From: Lepidonotus clava
Lineage: Eukaryota; Annelida; Polychaeta; Phyllodocida; Polynoidae
NCBI GenBank assembly: GCA_936440205.1
Contig: OW387141.1
Location: forward strand, 46,633,307-46,697,306
Length of the DNA stretch: 64,000 nt
Direction of reading: 5' to 3'
Shown here in pieces: positions 11,661 to 24,762 of the stretch. Numbering within the stretch: position 1 is the stretch's first letter; every line of letters starts with the position of its first letter. Position numbers and translations under genes: made by a program. The notes under the pieces are model-generated. The model was given only the letters and a program-made list of their open reading frames with translations, searched no databases and was not told the DNA's origin.

Positions 11661-11669
11661 ATACTTAGA

Positions 11670-11985
11670 TATATAGATATATTTTTTATTATTTATTCCT
11701 TTTGTTTCTTTTCAGTTATGAAGAATTGTTTTTATTACGCAACACTCATCAGGGTTACCCCTGTGTTTCAGTAGTGTTAATTGCATACTCAGATATATTT
11801 GTATTATTCTCATAAATAACTTCATATAAATATGCATATTCGATCAGTCGTATAGGTGTTAGAAATACATGTATGTAAAGTAAATAGATTAAGATAGTTC
11901 TTTTTATTAGATTTTTCCTTTCATTTTTAAAGAATTGTATTTATTATGTGATACACATCAAGGTTACCTATGGTTTTCAGTAGTA
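11670..11985 (+). repeat. Diverged ~210-bp tandem duplication
   Basis: The order 'TTTATTA...AAGAATTGT...ATTA...CATCA.GGTTACC...TTTCAGTAGT' occurs near 11685-11780 and again near 11900-11985 in diverged form. Confidence 0.5.
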
Positions 11986-12365
11986 TTGCAAAAGAAATGT
12001 GTTATATATGCAAGATTAGAAGTTTTAGGTTGATTATTTGTTTGATATTCATACACATGATATAATCAACAGAGAAGCGTACTAGCCCTCAGATTCCAAT
12101 GATTTCTGTATGTTATCAATTATTCAATTTCTGTATTTACTAGTTTGATTCCATTCATATCCTCCACGCTATTCTGAAATTTTGAAAGGTTATAAACGAA
12201 TGAAAACAGCTTTAAAGTGCTTCCCTCTTTGCAACTGTTCGGAAACGAATGCATTCCCCAGTATACTATTCCAGAGTACTATATTTTCCTACAAGCCATT
12301 GGGTCAGTTTGGCAGTAATTGGCGTACAAAGGCTAGTTCTCAGCGCGCTATCCGTGTAACGGTAG

Positions 12366-12625
12366 GAACCACGATTGCTTCCTGGTGATCACGGCGCATG
12401 CTCCGACATTCCCCTATATAGGCGGAGGGGCTGGGGGCGGTTATTGTTTGTAACACGTACACGTGTTTCCACGGTGAACCTCTGACGACCCTAACGGAGA
12501 GAGATGCGAGGCGTTTGACGGGGCGGTTAAAAGGGTTGTCATGGTGATGTATACGTCACTCCGACGTAGGGCACGTCACCCACTGACCTTTGAAAACGGG
12601 GGATAAGGAAGGGTGGGGGTGCGGG
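12366..12625. promoter_or_regulatory. Promoter/enhancer-like island with CArG box
   Basis: CCTATATAGG at 12413-12422 is a perfect CArG box (SRF site) and could also act as a TATA-like element. It is followed at once by GC-box-like GGGGCTGGGGGCGG, then ACACGTACACGTG (E-box), TACGTCAC and CACGTCACCC (CRE-like half sites). The whole block is CpG-rich against an AT-rich background. No open frame or splice site ties it to a gene. Confidence 0.5.
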
Positions 12626-13123
12626 TGCGGGAAGTCGGTAAGGTACTGCCTACAACAAGCTAAAATGAAGGTTAAATGGATGTTTGTATTTAGCCTTGTC
12701 AGCAGCTTAGTGCAACTTAATGTATTAGGCCTATAGTTTTTTCTTTTTCCTGATTACTTCTATGGTCGTAAAAAAACATAATGAAACGATACTGACCGAT
12801 TTATTGACTTGGCCAGTTGGCCATTTTTCATTATAGAAGTATTGTCAAGCATGAGCTAAAACGTGGCACATTACCAAAAGGTGAAGGAGACTAAGAGCTG
12901 TTCTATGACATAGCTGGATATGGGAAAACAAAATTAATCAAGACACCTGTACATAATTAGTAACAACAATGAAATGCACACCCTATGATAGTGTGTGTGA
13001 TTGCATCAGACCTTTCACTCAGATGTATGAAACACTGATATGGAAGGTACACTGTGTGGGGCAGATCCTTAGCCCTTCGGAGATGATAAGGGAGAGACCA
13101 AGAGCGTCAAGATAAGGACACCA
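12626..13123. other. Non-coding stretch, no gene seen
   Basis: AT-rich unique DNA between the CArG-containing island and a family A transposon. I see nothing else in it. Confidence 0.4.
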
Positions 13124-13485
13124 CCCAGGCAAGCAGCAACGTAAAAAGCATGTTCTATGACCGTACTTTTCAGGTTAGTCTGTAACCTGCCCAATTTTCA
13201 TGTAACAGTTATGGTATCATGGGTAAAGTTGAGACTTTAAAAAAGAATGTTATATTGACATTGTATTTTAGAGAAGTCAAGACCCTACTAATAAAGCATG
13301 TTATGATAACGTTATTATAATGTGAAAGAATGTTGCAAGAGTGTCACAATAACGTTACAGTGTGATGTTGCAATGTTCGGTTCTAAAGACATTTTGGGTG
13401 TCATCAAAATAACGTAACAAGAACCAAAGTAGCACTAAACGAACGTTATGATAACTTTTTTATAACGTCATATTCTTGCTTGCGC
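13124..13485 (-). mobile_element. Family A element, copy 2 (CAGGCAAGCAG subtype)
   Basis: Its left end CCCAGGCAAGCAGCAACGTAA is the complement of the right end of the copy at 58371-58729, so these two form a subtype in opposite orientation. The interior contains ATAACGTTATTATAATG-type words. About 360 bp, non-coding. Confidence 0.7.
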
Positions 13486-15383
13486 AAGGACCAACAGTGG
13501 TGCTCGTTATGGCTCAGGAAGTGTCATTATCCCCCAGTCAGAACAGAGAGAGGAAACTTTACTCTCTTTGGTCAGAACCAGGAGGAGCAGATGATGTCCC
13601 CACTGAGTCAGTCTGAGGACCATCAAGGAACGCCTCAGCTGACCTTCGCCCCCCCCCCCCCCCCCCCCCCACGCGCCTCCCTGTCTCCTCCTTTCCCCTT
13701 CTCCTGTTTGTTTACAGATCACTCACTTTGGGTACCACTGGGGCTACCTCACTCACTATAATTATGAGTTAACAAGCCACCCATGCAGTAATACAACATT
13801 ATATATTTTGTTGGTTATAGACAGTGAGTATTTTTTTAGTCAAACGATATAAATGATTGTAATATAGGACTATGTAATAGCAATGTATGATCGACGCAAT
13901 GAAAAAGAAAGAATAACTATCAAGTAAACTTTCGCAAATGAAGAAATTGTTCACTGCTCCTGCATTGTCTTTAGGTGGACAACCAATAAGCAATTGCCTA
14001 TTTCTTTATTTCTTTATTCCTTAATCAATTTTATGTTCCTCCTCTTTCATCTTTTTATAAACATTGTTTCAGGGAAGCCTTCCTTTTGAAATGAACACAG
14101 CCTTTCACTAATATAAGTACCACATAGCTATACACGTATCAGCACAGACACAAGTTATACCTACTACGCATTTGACTGCAGAGAAATGTCCGTACCACAT
14201 AGAATAAGTCCCCTAGGGATCGGACCTAATCAAACCGTCCCCCAACATCATTGACCCCCTCATACCCCACCTCGTCCTTTTCTCCACTACCCACTTGTCT
14301 TGGGGTCCTTTCTGTCCTCCCGGAGAGTAGAGCGGTAGGAGGGGGATGAGGGAGTGGCCGTCCGGCGGAGACTTTATCAGGCCGACTTAGAGGTGTAATT
14401 GGGCGCGGGACGGGCCTTATTACACGCGGACCTCCGCCGTATCACTCCGCGTACATTGTCGTGAAATGATGTTGGCAAGTGTCGTGGTAAAATCAATCTC
14501 TCTCTGACTGTGGTGGATCAAGGAGGGATGGTATCTGCAAATTGAAAAGCGCGTGTAGTGAACATCATTATTGTGGTGACTGTTATTGTAGTGTAGTGAA
14601 TGATTATGTTTGTGAGAAATGGAACAACCACAAAAACGAGCCAACCACTACTGTGTAATATGTGCTGCATCATTGTGTCAGTTTTGCTTATGATAGCTGT
14701 TGATTCAAACAGTTGGTCGTAGGATGGAGGATCCAGATAAGAACTGAGTGTAAAACGTGGTACAAAATGGAAATTGTCATAGTGAAACATTATAGCAATT
14801 GCTATTCAGAGGTCGCAAAATAAAGTTATTTAAAACATACTGGTGCTAAGGTTGGTCAGGAAGCGGCTGGTTTCATATAATAGTTTACTCTACGGGAGTG
14901 TAGGAGTTTATCACAGTTTGGTTTAAATCTATAGTGTTCAAAGCAAATCTGAAGTGAGCATCTGTAGAAAAATAACTTGCTACAATAGAAGCTAAGATTA
15001 CAAGTGCAGAACTAACCCTACTGTAATTCTCTTTAAAATTCCTTGCAAATATGAGAGGGTTCTAAGTATATTCAAGGGAGTTTAGATTAATTTGTGTAAG
15101 TAATTTCAATAACAATTTGCAATATTAACAGCATTCTGACTCCAGACAACCCCTTGAGTTGTGACACTACTTGAACCCAGATCACCCAGGATATGAGGTC
15201 TCCCAACATGAGGTATCCCTCCCAGATTGCAGAGAAATCCATTACACTTCTGAGAGGAAGGTTGACTGCAGTATGACACACAGATATAAAGTGGCCATCA
15301 CTTGTGTCCTCTGTTTACAAAAGGTTGAGTGGCTGTGAACCCTAGGATTCACCCCAGGCCAGGCAAGCAGTGAAGACTTAATG
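13486..15383. other. Non-coding stretch, no gene seen
   Basis: A long mono-C tract lies at about 13649-13670. A GC-rich, non-repetitive island at 14290-14460 contains a GATA-like TTTATCAGG and CGCGGAC words and could be a regulatory element. Short frames at 13480-13761 and 14420-14790 overlap low-complexity or antisense frames and are not credible genes. Confidence 0.4.
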
Positions 15384-15749
15384 CCAAGCCAAGGATGCAA
15401 CGTTATAATAACCTTGCAGCAATGTTCTGGTTGGTTCTGTATAGGTTCCTGTTACATTCTTTTGATGACTCCTAATTACGTTGCTTCAACCTACTGCTGT
15501 GATGTTGCACTGTGACATTATCACAACTTTCTGGTTATGTTATTCAACCCAAACAGAATGCTCTTATAATGTTCTGTTATGATTTGGTCTTAACCTCACC
15601 AAAAAATAACATTATAATAACTTTCTTGTTTGGTGAGGTTTCAACCTCACCATCAATTATATAATTGTTCTGTGTCATCTTATTAAGTAACAGACTGACC
15701 CAAAAAGTATGGTTGCAGAACGGTTATGTTACATGGCACCTTGGCTGGG
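15384..15749 (-). mobile_element. Family A element, copy 3
   Basis: It begins CCAAGCCAAGGATGCAACGTTATAATAACC and ends CACCTTGGCTGGG. It is about 366 bp, in reverse orientation to copy 1, with the shared 'GGTGAGGTTTCAACCTCACC' palindrome inside. Confidence 0.75.
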
Positions 15750-16756
15750 TGGACATGTTCTTCGGCTTTTTCGGTCAGCCTTTTACTTGCTAAAATTTCA
15801 TGTTTAAAGAGCGTTATTACAACATTACATTATAGTGAACTTGAGACCTTACCAATTCAGAAGGTTAGAATATGCGAATACAGTGGCAAAGCTACAATGG
15901 GAATTACACCCTTTATAGACTAACCTCAAAATGCGCTCATAATGACAGTTCATTATAGGCATAATGTACAATCAGGGGCCATTCTGTAAGAGTTTCTACA
16001 AAAAGGGCCTTTATATGTACCTGTGAAAATCACTTGTAATATCTGGAAGAACAGATTCATCTTAAGATATTCAATAAACATAATTATTTTTTTAGTAAGA
16101 TAATAGGATATTGGCCTTTTCCTAAAATTGACACTGACCATACCCCCTCCGTCCAGAGCCCCCACTTGGTCAGTGCTTGTAGTGAGCGATGATAGGGGAA
16201 AGGCTACACCCCTCCACTTAGCCAAGTTTCCTGCCCCAGGAGGAGCCCCCCCTCCCCCCCCCCCCACCCACTCCAGGAGGACCCCCCTCACCCAGTTTAC
16301 ACTGGGACGCCCTCTACCGGGAAGACGCCCCTTGAGGAGAAAGGGAGACCCCGCAGCCCACGTGGGGAACAAAGAAACCATGACATTAAACAGGGATTTC
16401 ACCCCACCACGGATATAAGGCTTTACAATATACTTTTTGCATCTTCAATTTGGCCAGATGTTGCTAACAGGAACACCTGAATAACAATAGAAATTAAATT
16501 TTGATTTAGGCTTACAACTATCATGCACTTATGAATACATTTTCAAATCAGCAAACAATGTAAAGTATATTCAGATACAGAGAGAAAATATACATATCTG
16601 AGACTTCTCCCTCGCTGCGGTATCTTCCCTGATGTAGTATAAGAAAAAATAATCTCTCAAAAAACAGAAATCTAATCAAGCTTTAAGTTATTCCAAATGC
16701 ACACACTTCTGTTAACCAACCATGAGTATTGTTAGAGGAACACAGCAGGCAATTTC
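15750..16756. other. Non-coding stretch, no gene seen
   Basis: AT-rich sequence with a C-rich tract at about 16245-16266. Opposed proline-rich and glycine-rich open frames at 15953-16418 owe their length to the C-rich tract and do not resemble any protein family. Confidence 0.4.
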
Positions 16757-16940
16757 AACCAGGTTGTGATGTAACACCACCGCTCTGCAACCATACTTTT
16801 TTGGTTGGTCTGTTACTTTAATAAAACAGCATATTAACAGTTACATGATCTATGGTGAGGTTCAGACCTCGTCAAATCAGAATATCATCATTATGGTACG
16901 TTTCTGCAACATTTACAATAACGTTGCATTCTTGGCTGGT
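16757..16940 (+). mobile_element. Family A element, internally deleted copy 4
   Basis: A shorter copy (about 184 bp) with the GCAACCATACTTTTTTGGT block and right end GCATTCTTGGCTGG; the middle found in other copies is absent. Confidence 0.6.
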
Positions 16941-19900
16941 ATGAGGTTACTCCCCTGCCCCCCCCCCCCCCCCCCCGTGGCCCCGGGTTGGCCCTGGGTG
17001 TTGACTGAGCCAAGCTCCCCCATTGGTGGGGGATCCCGGCGACCTGACACACTGTAGACTCTGCCCGACCTGCCACCACTCTAAATATTGAAGGATCAGT
17101 CGGGGTTAATGTATGGGGCCATCCCGGTACTCCTTCACTTACTGCCAGGCGGGCCTTGTGGGAGCTCGGGAAGGGAGGAGGTTTAATTCGTTGTACAGAA
17201 ATCAAAGAAAATAATGGCAAATTCCCCATACCTTATTTTAGTCCTAGGACTTACGTACATCATATGTGCATACATATGTAAATTTATATATATATATATA
17301 TATCAATTATCTATATATATACTTCCTGTATTATTTGTGAATTTATTGGGGCAAAATAAGGACTTTGGGAACTAAGTTAATTCTATAATGATGCCTTTAT
17401 CGAAGACTAGAAAATGACTATGATTACAATTTTATTTTAAGCCACTTCTTTGAAAGTTAATTGAAGTAACTTGAAATGCCATTTCTTGATTGAGGCCAAA
17501 ATTTACCATGTTCCTATTGATTTTCTGTATGTATGTTATTGTATTTTCTCCCAATTATCAACTACATGAAAAACTTACTTTGTAAGATGTGGCTCTGAAA
17601 TTTAAAAAAATATAAAAAGAAATTCAAGATTGTTACGCTGTCAGTCACTTGAATGTTTATTTCCTCAATGCTTCATAAAACCTGATTGTTGCAAACAGAC
17701 TTAGTTTGAATTATCAAAAATATTTGCGGTGGAATCAAGTGGCCCACATGTCCTGTTTAGGTAGGCAACGCACGTTTCCTCTTATAGACCTTTTTCAACA
17801 GTGTGGCGACCCGCTAGTGGATTTGTGTGAATCAAACAGTTGAAGTATGGTTTCCTATGGAACCGGATCTGATGTTTTGGGTACTAGGCGTCTATGGGAG
17901 GGACCGTGGGAGGTGCCACTGCGCAAACTCGTGAAAGAAAGGTGTATGGCGTTTTCGAGAGGGGGTGGCCTCTGTCTGTTATGTTCCAGGAAGGAGAGTT
18001 GCAATCCACGCGACGTGTACGTTCCACAAACTTGAGGCTGGCTAACAAACTTTAAATGCCTACTTTTAGACTGCCCAGTTTTGTAGATAAGCTAATTGAA
18101 TCTGCCATACCTTAAAATCGGTCTACTACCACCAAAACTTTAAGGTACTTCAAATCCATCAAATGTACCTTTTAGGAATACAAGCCAACCAAATAGCTAC
18201 ATTCAGACCATTCAGTTTGTCAGTTAAACAAAATGTGGGACAGTCTTGGTGGTCATAGTTTAAATTCATGATTGCGTCTCATGCTAATATTGCCTAATCG
18301 CTGAAATCTATATCTATAATCATCAGTTCAATTGCAATCTATTTCTTACTTCTTGAATCTGTATTGCCATTGCACATTGAAACATACAATTTAATTTATA
18401 TGCACCTTTAGTGGAGAGATCTGCAAAGTGTAGAAGAAAGTATATTGGATTTTCACCAAGTAAGCGCCCCCCAACCCCCAACCCCCAACCCCAGGGAAAA
18501 AAAGCACGATGCGCGCGACCCCCGTCTCACAGTAGTCACAACAAATGTGGGAAATAATGATCCCACGATAGAACCCTCTTCACCTGCGGTAGACTGAACG
18601 ATGTTTTACCACCCTAAGGTCCACAGAGACAAAAAAAAACCTCAGAACTCATTGCCTATTTCCGCCTGATAGGCAGATCCTAGGGTACAGACCCGACCAT
18701 CCAATGGCCCCCTGGGAGAAGGAATCCCCAATGATTTCCTACACAACCCTTTAGTTATGACGAATAGGTCCGATGATAGCATTTGACGTTTTTGTCGCAA
18801 TTCCTCAGAGACCTAGTTTGTCAGAATGATGTGTTGGGCCTTACTTGTTTTTTTTTTAAAAAAGAGAATCTTTAGGATTGGGGTCCATAAAGGTGGGTAC
18901 ATTACCACCCGTTTTATCAAAAAGCAATATCGGCAGGGAGGTATGAAAGGGTGGGGGATAGATCTAAGAGTAACTCTTTGCATAGAGTAACATCACCGAA
19001 TTCCATGAGTGCAAAAAGGGGTCTTTCATATATAAACAGTTGGATAAGTAAAAATGATTATAATATATCAAATTTGGAAGAATGATGTTTCCTCCTTTGA
19101 ACTTGAGTTGGCATACATTTTTAAGATTATAAAAACAAATCAATCGAGTGAGACCACATATTGTTCAATACTGGATTATGTTTAGATAAGCGTGATTTCA
19201 CTTTATCTTGTTACAATGACAGAACTTTATTTCACAATTTGACTGTGTTAGATTTAGGTCATGGTCTTAGTTTGAAAGTTGCATAATAAAATTGACTATT
19301 GCCACTATTGCAGGTCTGAAAGGGAAAGAATATGACAGATATATGCATTTTCTTTGTCGATTTTCAATAAAAGGGCATGGTACTTCTCATTGACATGAGT
19401 TAGGGGCCATGTTCCATGCTGAATGTACGGAATCTAAGATCAAACGTAAAACTCGATTGTACGAGGCGTTAATGGATGTAGGACCGAGGCCGTGAGCAAA
19501 TTGTGAGTACTCCTCAGTCAATTGCAATCCTAGGGGGTGGGGGCTCTAACTCTTTGAGGGTAACTTCCCCCTGCGAAACTACTGCCACTTTTCGTGACTG
19601 AATGCTTCTGAATTTTATAGTTCACACCCCCGTTATTTTTCGAGATCACCATCGCTAAAAATCAAAGTGTGTCAATACCAGGAAATATACAAAAATCACA
19701 CAAATTGCTCAGAAAAGATACTGATAAAATTTCATTACTTTTACCCTTTGATGAAATAGTAATAATAGGGCCCCCCCCCCCCCAAACTTTCCCAGGGGTC
19801 AGTACAACGTCGGCCTGTACACGGTCCGACAGGTGTGACCTCCGCCACACAGACCCCAGCCGCCGCTCGCCTCGTGAGGCAGACCCTCGGCCCGCTCTCC

Positions 19901-21003
19901 CATCTCCCAGCAGAGGTTGGGTCGGCCCTGCTCCGTCACTCTCCAGGCCCGCGGAATGCGCTTTGTATCTCAGGTATGCTGTAAAAAGACGGGGGAGAAA
20001 AGGCTGTTCACGCCTGTAAAAGACTGGCGGTAACGCCGATAGTTCGCACCTGTGGGTGGGGGGGGGGGGGGCACTCCCACCCGGAACCAACTGCCATGGC
20101 CTTCAATTTATTTTATATTTTTTCAAAGGTTTTTAGTAGTAATTATCGCCAAGGTTTCCCTTGTGTTCCACAGTTATTGCGATTTTAGACCATGACCACT
20201 CATTCAAACACTTGCACCTGTACTTCATATTCTTTGGATAACTGGCAGTCTTGGGGCCGGGTCTTGGGGTATCCTCAGAAAGCCGTTTTGTAAATGTCAT
20301 GAGAAAAATGTTTTCACCTTGATGTTAGAACCATTGCTGATTATGAATTGATTGTTGGTCTGCTCAGCAGTATTTCAGCTATATCAGGACCAACTCATGT
20401 TTTTTAGACTTTTACAAAGTACTATGATTGAATCTAATGATGTGGGTGAGAGAGATGGCGAGGAAAGCTGGTCCAGCCAACAGAACAGTGAATGGAACCA
20501 CACAGAAGTCTCACATGCTACCTGCTGGACCACCCATTCCCCCCTTTAAAAACAATTGCCTGCATCCCTATGTAAAGATACTGTAAATGCTTAGCCTGTT
20601 GTGTGGTTGGAACTCTCTTTTTGGTTGGAACTCAGAAAAGGGTGAAAACCGGACTCTGGGGCCTCAAGATGTTTCGAGGGCTCGAAGGATGTCATGAGCC
20701 TTAGGGTCTTCGTGGTTAACGTTGGTGCTCGGGTAAGTTTAATTAGAAAAATAAATAAGGGGGTCGCTAGGGTTGACCTGACAGGCTGTGGTGTGGTCTA
20801 TTACTTAACATTACATATTCATGATTGGGGGTCGAGTATCTTATCAACATGCAAGTCTTGCTTGAACACCTGCCCCAAGCCTCATTCAGATAGGGTCGTC
20901 CTGGGGTCAACTGGTCATCAAGTGGCCTAAGACCACTGAGTCTGTCCCAGGATCTATCCTCGACTATAAAGTATCATCATCATGCTATTTCCCTAAAGCA
21001 TAA
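16941..21003. other. Non-coding stretch, no gene seen
   Basis: It contains a C tract (16959-16976), an (AT)n run at 17283-17323, a CCCCCAA-type run at 18463-18494, a C tract at 19771-19783 and a G tract at 20057-20071. The block 17780-18035 is GC-richer and non-repetitive and might be a conserved element. Open frames at 19662-20090 (both strands) are low-complexity shadows. Confidence 0.4.
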
Positions 21004-21292
21004 AAGGGCCATACCCACTAAGCGATTTTACCATTGTTGGGTGATGGGCGACTGGGAGTATCGCCAGTAAAGTCATCAGGCAACCCAGGATCGCTGGGCG
21101 ACTCCCTGTGGGTATGGGTTGCATTCCTGGCGATGGGCGACGAATGACAGGATCGCCAGGAAAATCACCAGGAAAGTCGCCAGGAAATTATCATACTTGC
21201 TTGACAATGCAGTTGCCGGGCGGCTTTACCGGCGATCCTGATGGTCGCCGGTCACCGGTCATTGCTGAAATCGCCTAGTAGGTATGGCCCTT
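21004..21292 (+). mobile_element. Family B TIR element, copy 3
   Basis: About 289 bp with inverted ends AAGGGCCATACCCACTAAGC and AGTAGGTATGGCCCTT. The interior is rich in GGCGAC/CGCCAGG words in both orientations, so it folds on itself. No frame. Confidence 0.75.
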
Positions 21293-21449
21293 GAATCAGC
21301 AACAGGTAGATGTTAACAGTTAAGCACCAAAGAGGATACTGATTTATTTTGTGACTGCAAGTCACCTATTATAAGCTTGTCAAAAGGTACACAGCTAATG
21401 TATGATTTGGAGAGAGGACAGTGATGTGTTTATAAAATGTGTACATGCA

Positions 21450-21590
21450 GTTATGTATGTATTCATGTATGTACGTATGTATGTATGTATGTATGTATGT
21501 ATGTATGTATGTATGTATGTATGTATGTATGTATACATGTATGGATGGATGGATGGATGTATACAAACATGTATGTATGGATGTGTTTTC
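21450..21590 (+). repeat. (ATGT)n / (GATG)n microsatellite
   Basis: A near-perfect tetranucleotide array of about 140 bp. It yields spurious Met-Tyr-Val-Cys or Tyr-Ile-His-Thr frames on both strands. Confidence 0.95.
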
Positions 21591-21942
21591 TCCGCCATCG
21601 AGTCCTGATATAATAACTTCAGCCTTCAGTTGCTGCTGTGTGCAGGCTGCAGCTGGAGAGAGTAAACATCTTACCAGGGTAGCTGGGAACTTTTTGTTGA
21701 TAAGAATGAAAAGAAACAGGAAGTCAATGGGAAGCGAAGAGCCAGGTGTGGGGAAGCCGAGTGGGCGTCCACCACCGGAGTCCGCTCTCTCTCAGAGATC
21801 ATTTCCTCCAAGACAAAGAGAGGAGCATAGCACCAGGAGGAGAGGTCTTTGTGGAACTGTAGGTCTTTGGTAGAGAAGGCAGGCCATAACAAGGTCACTC
21901 CCAGGGTGTGGAGGGGATGTTGTACAGACAAGTAAAAGGAGG

Positions 21943-22050
21943 ATGACTGACTCAGTAGTGGACGACTTGTCTGCTGGTCTAAAGGTCCTAGGTCTGATTC
22001 CTAGTCTGGTTTTACACAGGTGTTATGGACTGTGACCAGGGATGTTTCAT
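21943..22050 (+). mobile_element. tRNA-derived SINE-like head (weak)
   Basis: GACTCAGTAGTGGACGAC resembles an A box and AGGTCTGATTCCTAG a B box at roughly tRNA spacing. Body and ends are not defined. Confidence 0.35.
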
Positions 22051-22100
22051 GCTTCTTAGTTCTTAATTGGTCTTTAACTAACCAAAGGCTATGGGTATAC

Positions 22101-22364
22101 AGGCCCGTATCCAGGAATTTCTGTGGGGGGGTGACCATGTCCAAAAAGTGGACCTTTTTCAATTAATAATGGAATTCAAAGTGTAGGAAACGCATATAGC
22201 AGGCATGGATTTGGGGGGAGGGACCTATTTTGGTCCAAATATTAGATTTTCAAAGTAAAATTCCATAGATAATGAAAACTATTTTCCAAAAAGTGGACCT
22301 AGCCTAGCCAAGAGGGGGGTGACGCATACCCCACGTCACCCCCCCCCCCCTGGATATGGGCTTG
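22101..22364 (+). mobile_element. Element E: TIR element with GGTATA duplication
   Basis: The ends AGGCCCGTATCCAGGAATTTC and CCTGGATATGGGCTT are imperfect inverted copies. GGTATAC before and GGTATAT after may be a 6-7-bp target duplication. Inside, AAAAAGTGGACCT occurs twice, and a C tract borders the right end. Non-coding, 264 bp. Confidence 0.65.
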
Positions 22365-24240
22365 GTATATTGGATTCTATCCAAAATCTTACTATTCCCA
22401 AATACAAGAGTAGGAGTGAAGCTTAACCCCTACAAGAATTATGATAATACACCAGGAAACTGCTGAGGACCAGATAAAAGACCAGATCAAAAGGTGTTTG
22501 GTGAAACGTATACGAAAACATAAAAGAGAACAAGAATTGGCTATTTAACAGAAGAAACACTCAGACCACCTCCGGAAATACTAGGTTATATATATTATCT
22601 GTCAAACCAGGGACACAACATAATTAATGGTCACAGGAGCAACACAGTCTATAATGTCTCAAGTCAATGGTTGTAAAGACGACCCGGTTGTACAGACAAC
22701 CCGTTTGTCTACAATTTGCTGAGAAGCAGCTGATAAAGAACCACAGTTTTACCTGTAGGTTAGGGTAAAGTATAGGGTAGGGTGTCAGGGTTAAGTTCCT
22801 GATATGTTGGATAAACTGATAAACTGATAAAGGTATTCACAACCAAAGAAAGTTATGGCGGGCGGTCCCGACATATTTGAGAGACCACCCAAGTATTCTG
22901 ATTATACATTCATTTTTCTCAATCTTAGACTTATTTATGGTCACAAATGTTTGATAAGATTAGGAATCCCTTTTTAGAAAGAACACAGTAAAAAACATAT
23001 TGGCACATATTAATACGGGATAATAAACGCCCAGATTCTTTTTCCTCGTTCTTACTAACAGGTGCAGGTGTTCCATAGAAATAGCCCAACCAATTTAATT
23101 CTTACTTTCAAGTTTGTTTGCTTTGCAATAACAGTATATGTACACTCATGAATATCACTGCAATGGATCCTCCCCAGTCCCTACATCTGTATATACTGTT
23201 TGTGTTATCTGTAATAGATATTCTATTTTGATAATCAGAAAAAAAAGGACAGAGTGCAAAGCTGCTGTCATACGCCATAGTGGCAGTGATGCATAGGGCT
23301 GGGAACTGACATGTTCTTTGGGGTGGTTTTTACAAACTCCTTGGTGGTTGTGACAGGCTGACAAACCTCTCGAGACAGCCCCGTCATACTGTGTGTGGAT
23401 CACCCCTCTCAGCCAATACGCCAGTTTACATACAACGCCCTCTGGTGAGAAGATTGTGTAAACCAGCTTATTACCAGTACTTCAGAGTTACATGAGGCGT
23501 CCACTTTGACGTGTGTGGTTACACCTATCATCATACATTAGGAATTGACAGCACAGCCAATATTAGTTCATGAATAGGTAATCAAAATTAAATTGTATTA
23601 CCTGGCGAGGAACAGGACTGTTTCATTACCTATGTGCTACATTTTTATATTTTCTGAAATCCGAATTAACTACAGGCACTCGAAAGGCAAGTAGGCTATC
23701 TAGTCAATTTAGACTTTAATTATGTTCAATTCCATATATAGCACGTATCTATTTAGTGGTGTCGACGTTGTGAAGATGACATCACAGCACCCAGAAAAAA
23801 ACAATATTATATCGAACATTATTTTGGAAGTGATTTTAAAGGGATCTAGAACCTATTTGCGAGGTTGAGTGATATGTCATTATTCTTAATGCACCTAAAT
23901 GTCATTATATCATTTCAAATTTGTATTTCCTTATTTTTCCTGAATTTCCTGATTTATGTCTTGATACTGAAAGGCCACGTGGTGGTTCAAATTGATCAAA
24001 ATCTGGTCACCTGATCATGTCTGCACTAGCTATAGGTCTAAAGATCATACATATAATGCATTGGATCATACTGGAAAATCTGCTGACATTGAATTTACTT
24101 TCAGATTATGGTACTTCTTATCCAATGTAGCGTATCACATCAAACCAAATCTTTGACTTTTCATAATGACCTTTCCTAATAAATTGGTTGTTCAGAGCAC
24201 GTCACAAATGCTTAACAATGATTCTTGTCTATAATATGTG
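22365..24240. other. Non-coding stretch, no gene seen
   Basis: AT-rich unique DNA. One CTCF-like site is noted at 23433-23448 (separate entry). No supported coding exon. Confidence 0.4.
23433..23448 (-). promoter_or_regulatory. CTCF-like site
   Basis: On the minus strand it reads CTCACCAGAGGGCGTT, close to the conserved CCASCAGRGGGCRSY core. Sequence match only. Confidence 0.4.
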
Positions 24241-24594
24241 CTAGTTCATTGCAACGTCATCATATGACAGATCATGTCGTGTAGTGTAATAGGGCCTGGA
24301 AACACAACCTGAGCTCTCACTTGCTGACCAGACAAACGTTGCCGGTGACCCTGGGCCCCTCCAGGGTCTGACCCCACCCCGACAGGTAGGGGTTACCTTA
24401 CCCCTGGTGGCGCCTCCCCGACCTACACCTGACCACCGGGGCACGGCTTGGTTACACCTACAGGAGATCTGGGGGGAGAGTGGAGAGGGCGTGGGGAGAG
24501 TGGAGACAGGAGAAACAGATGCATCTCCATTAAAAGAAGCAGTAAAGTGTCAGCGCGCTTCTCATTGGTCAGTGGTAAGGGGCTACTTCTGACG

Positions 24595-24614
24595 GCTGCC
24601 ACCAGGGGGCTTTT
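24595..24614 (+). promoter_or_regulatory. CTCF-like site
   Basis: GCTGCCACCAGGGGGCTTTT contains the full CCACCAGGGGGC core. It lies in a GC-rich block (24300-24720) that also has GGCGCCACCAGGGG on the minus strand near 24400, a weaker match. Confidence 0.45.
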
Positions 24615-24762
24615 AGCCTCACAAAGGTGTGACCACGTGACGACTAGGGGGGCGACTGGGGGTCAGGAGTCGGAGAGGTGAGGTCACGGGCTAAAGGTAG
24701 GTGGTGGGAGGGGGAGGGGGGAGGGGGCACTTACTGTATAATGCATTTATATGAACTATCAT

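Noticed and set aside
18463-18494. Interstitial telomere repeat (CCCCCAA)n
   Set aside because: It is short, the unit is not the animal CCCTAA, and C-rich tracts are common throughout the window.
19662-20090. A 142-residue minus-strand protein
   Set aside because: Its length comes from flanking G and C tracts, an equally long frame runs on the other strand, and no family is recognisable.
21369-21608. Tyr-Ile-His-Thr and Met-Tyr-Val-Cys repeat frames on both strands
   Set aside because: They are translations of an ATGT/GATG microsatellite.
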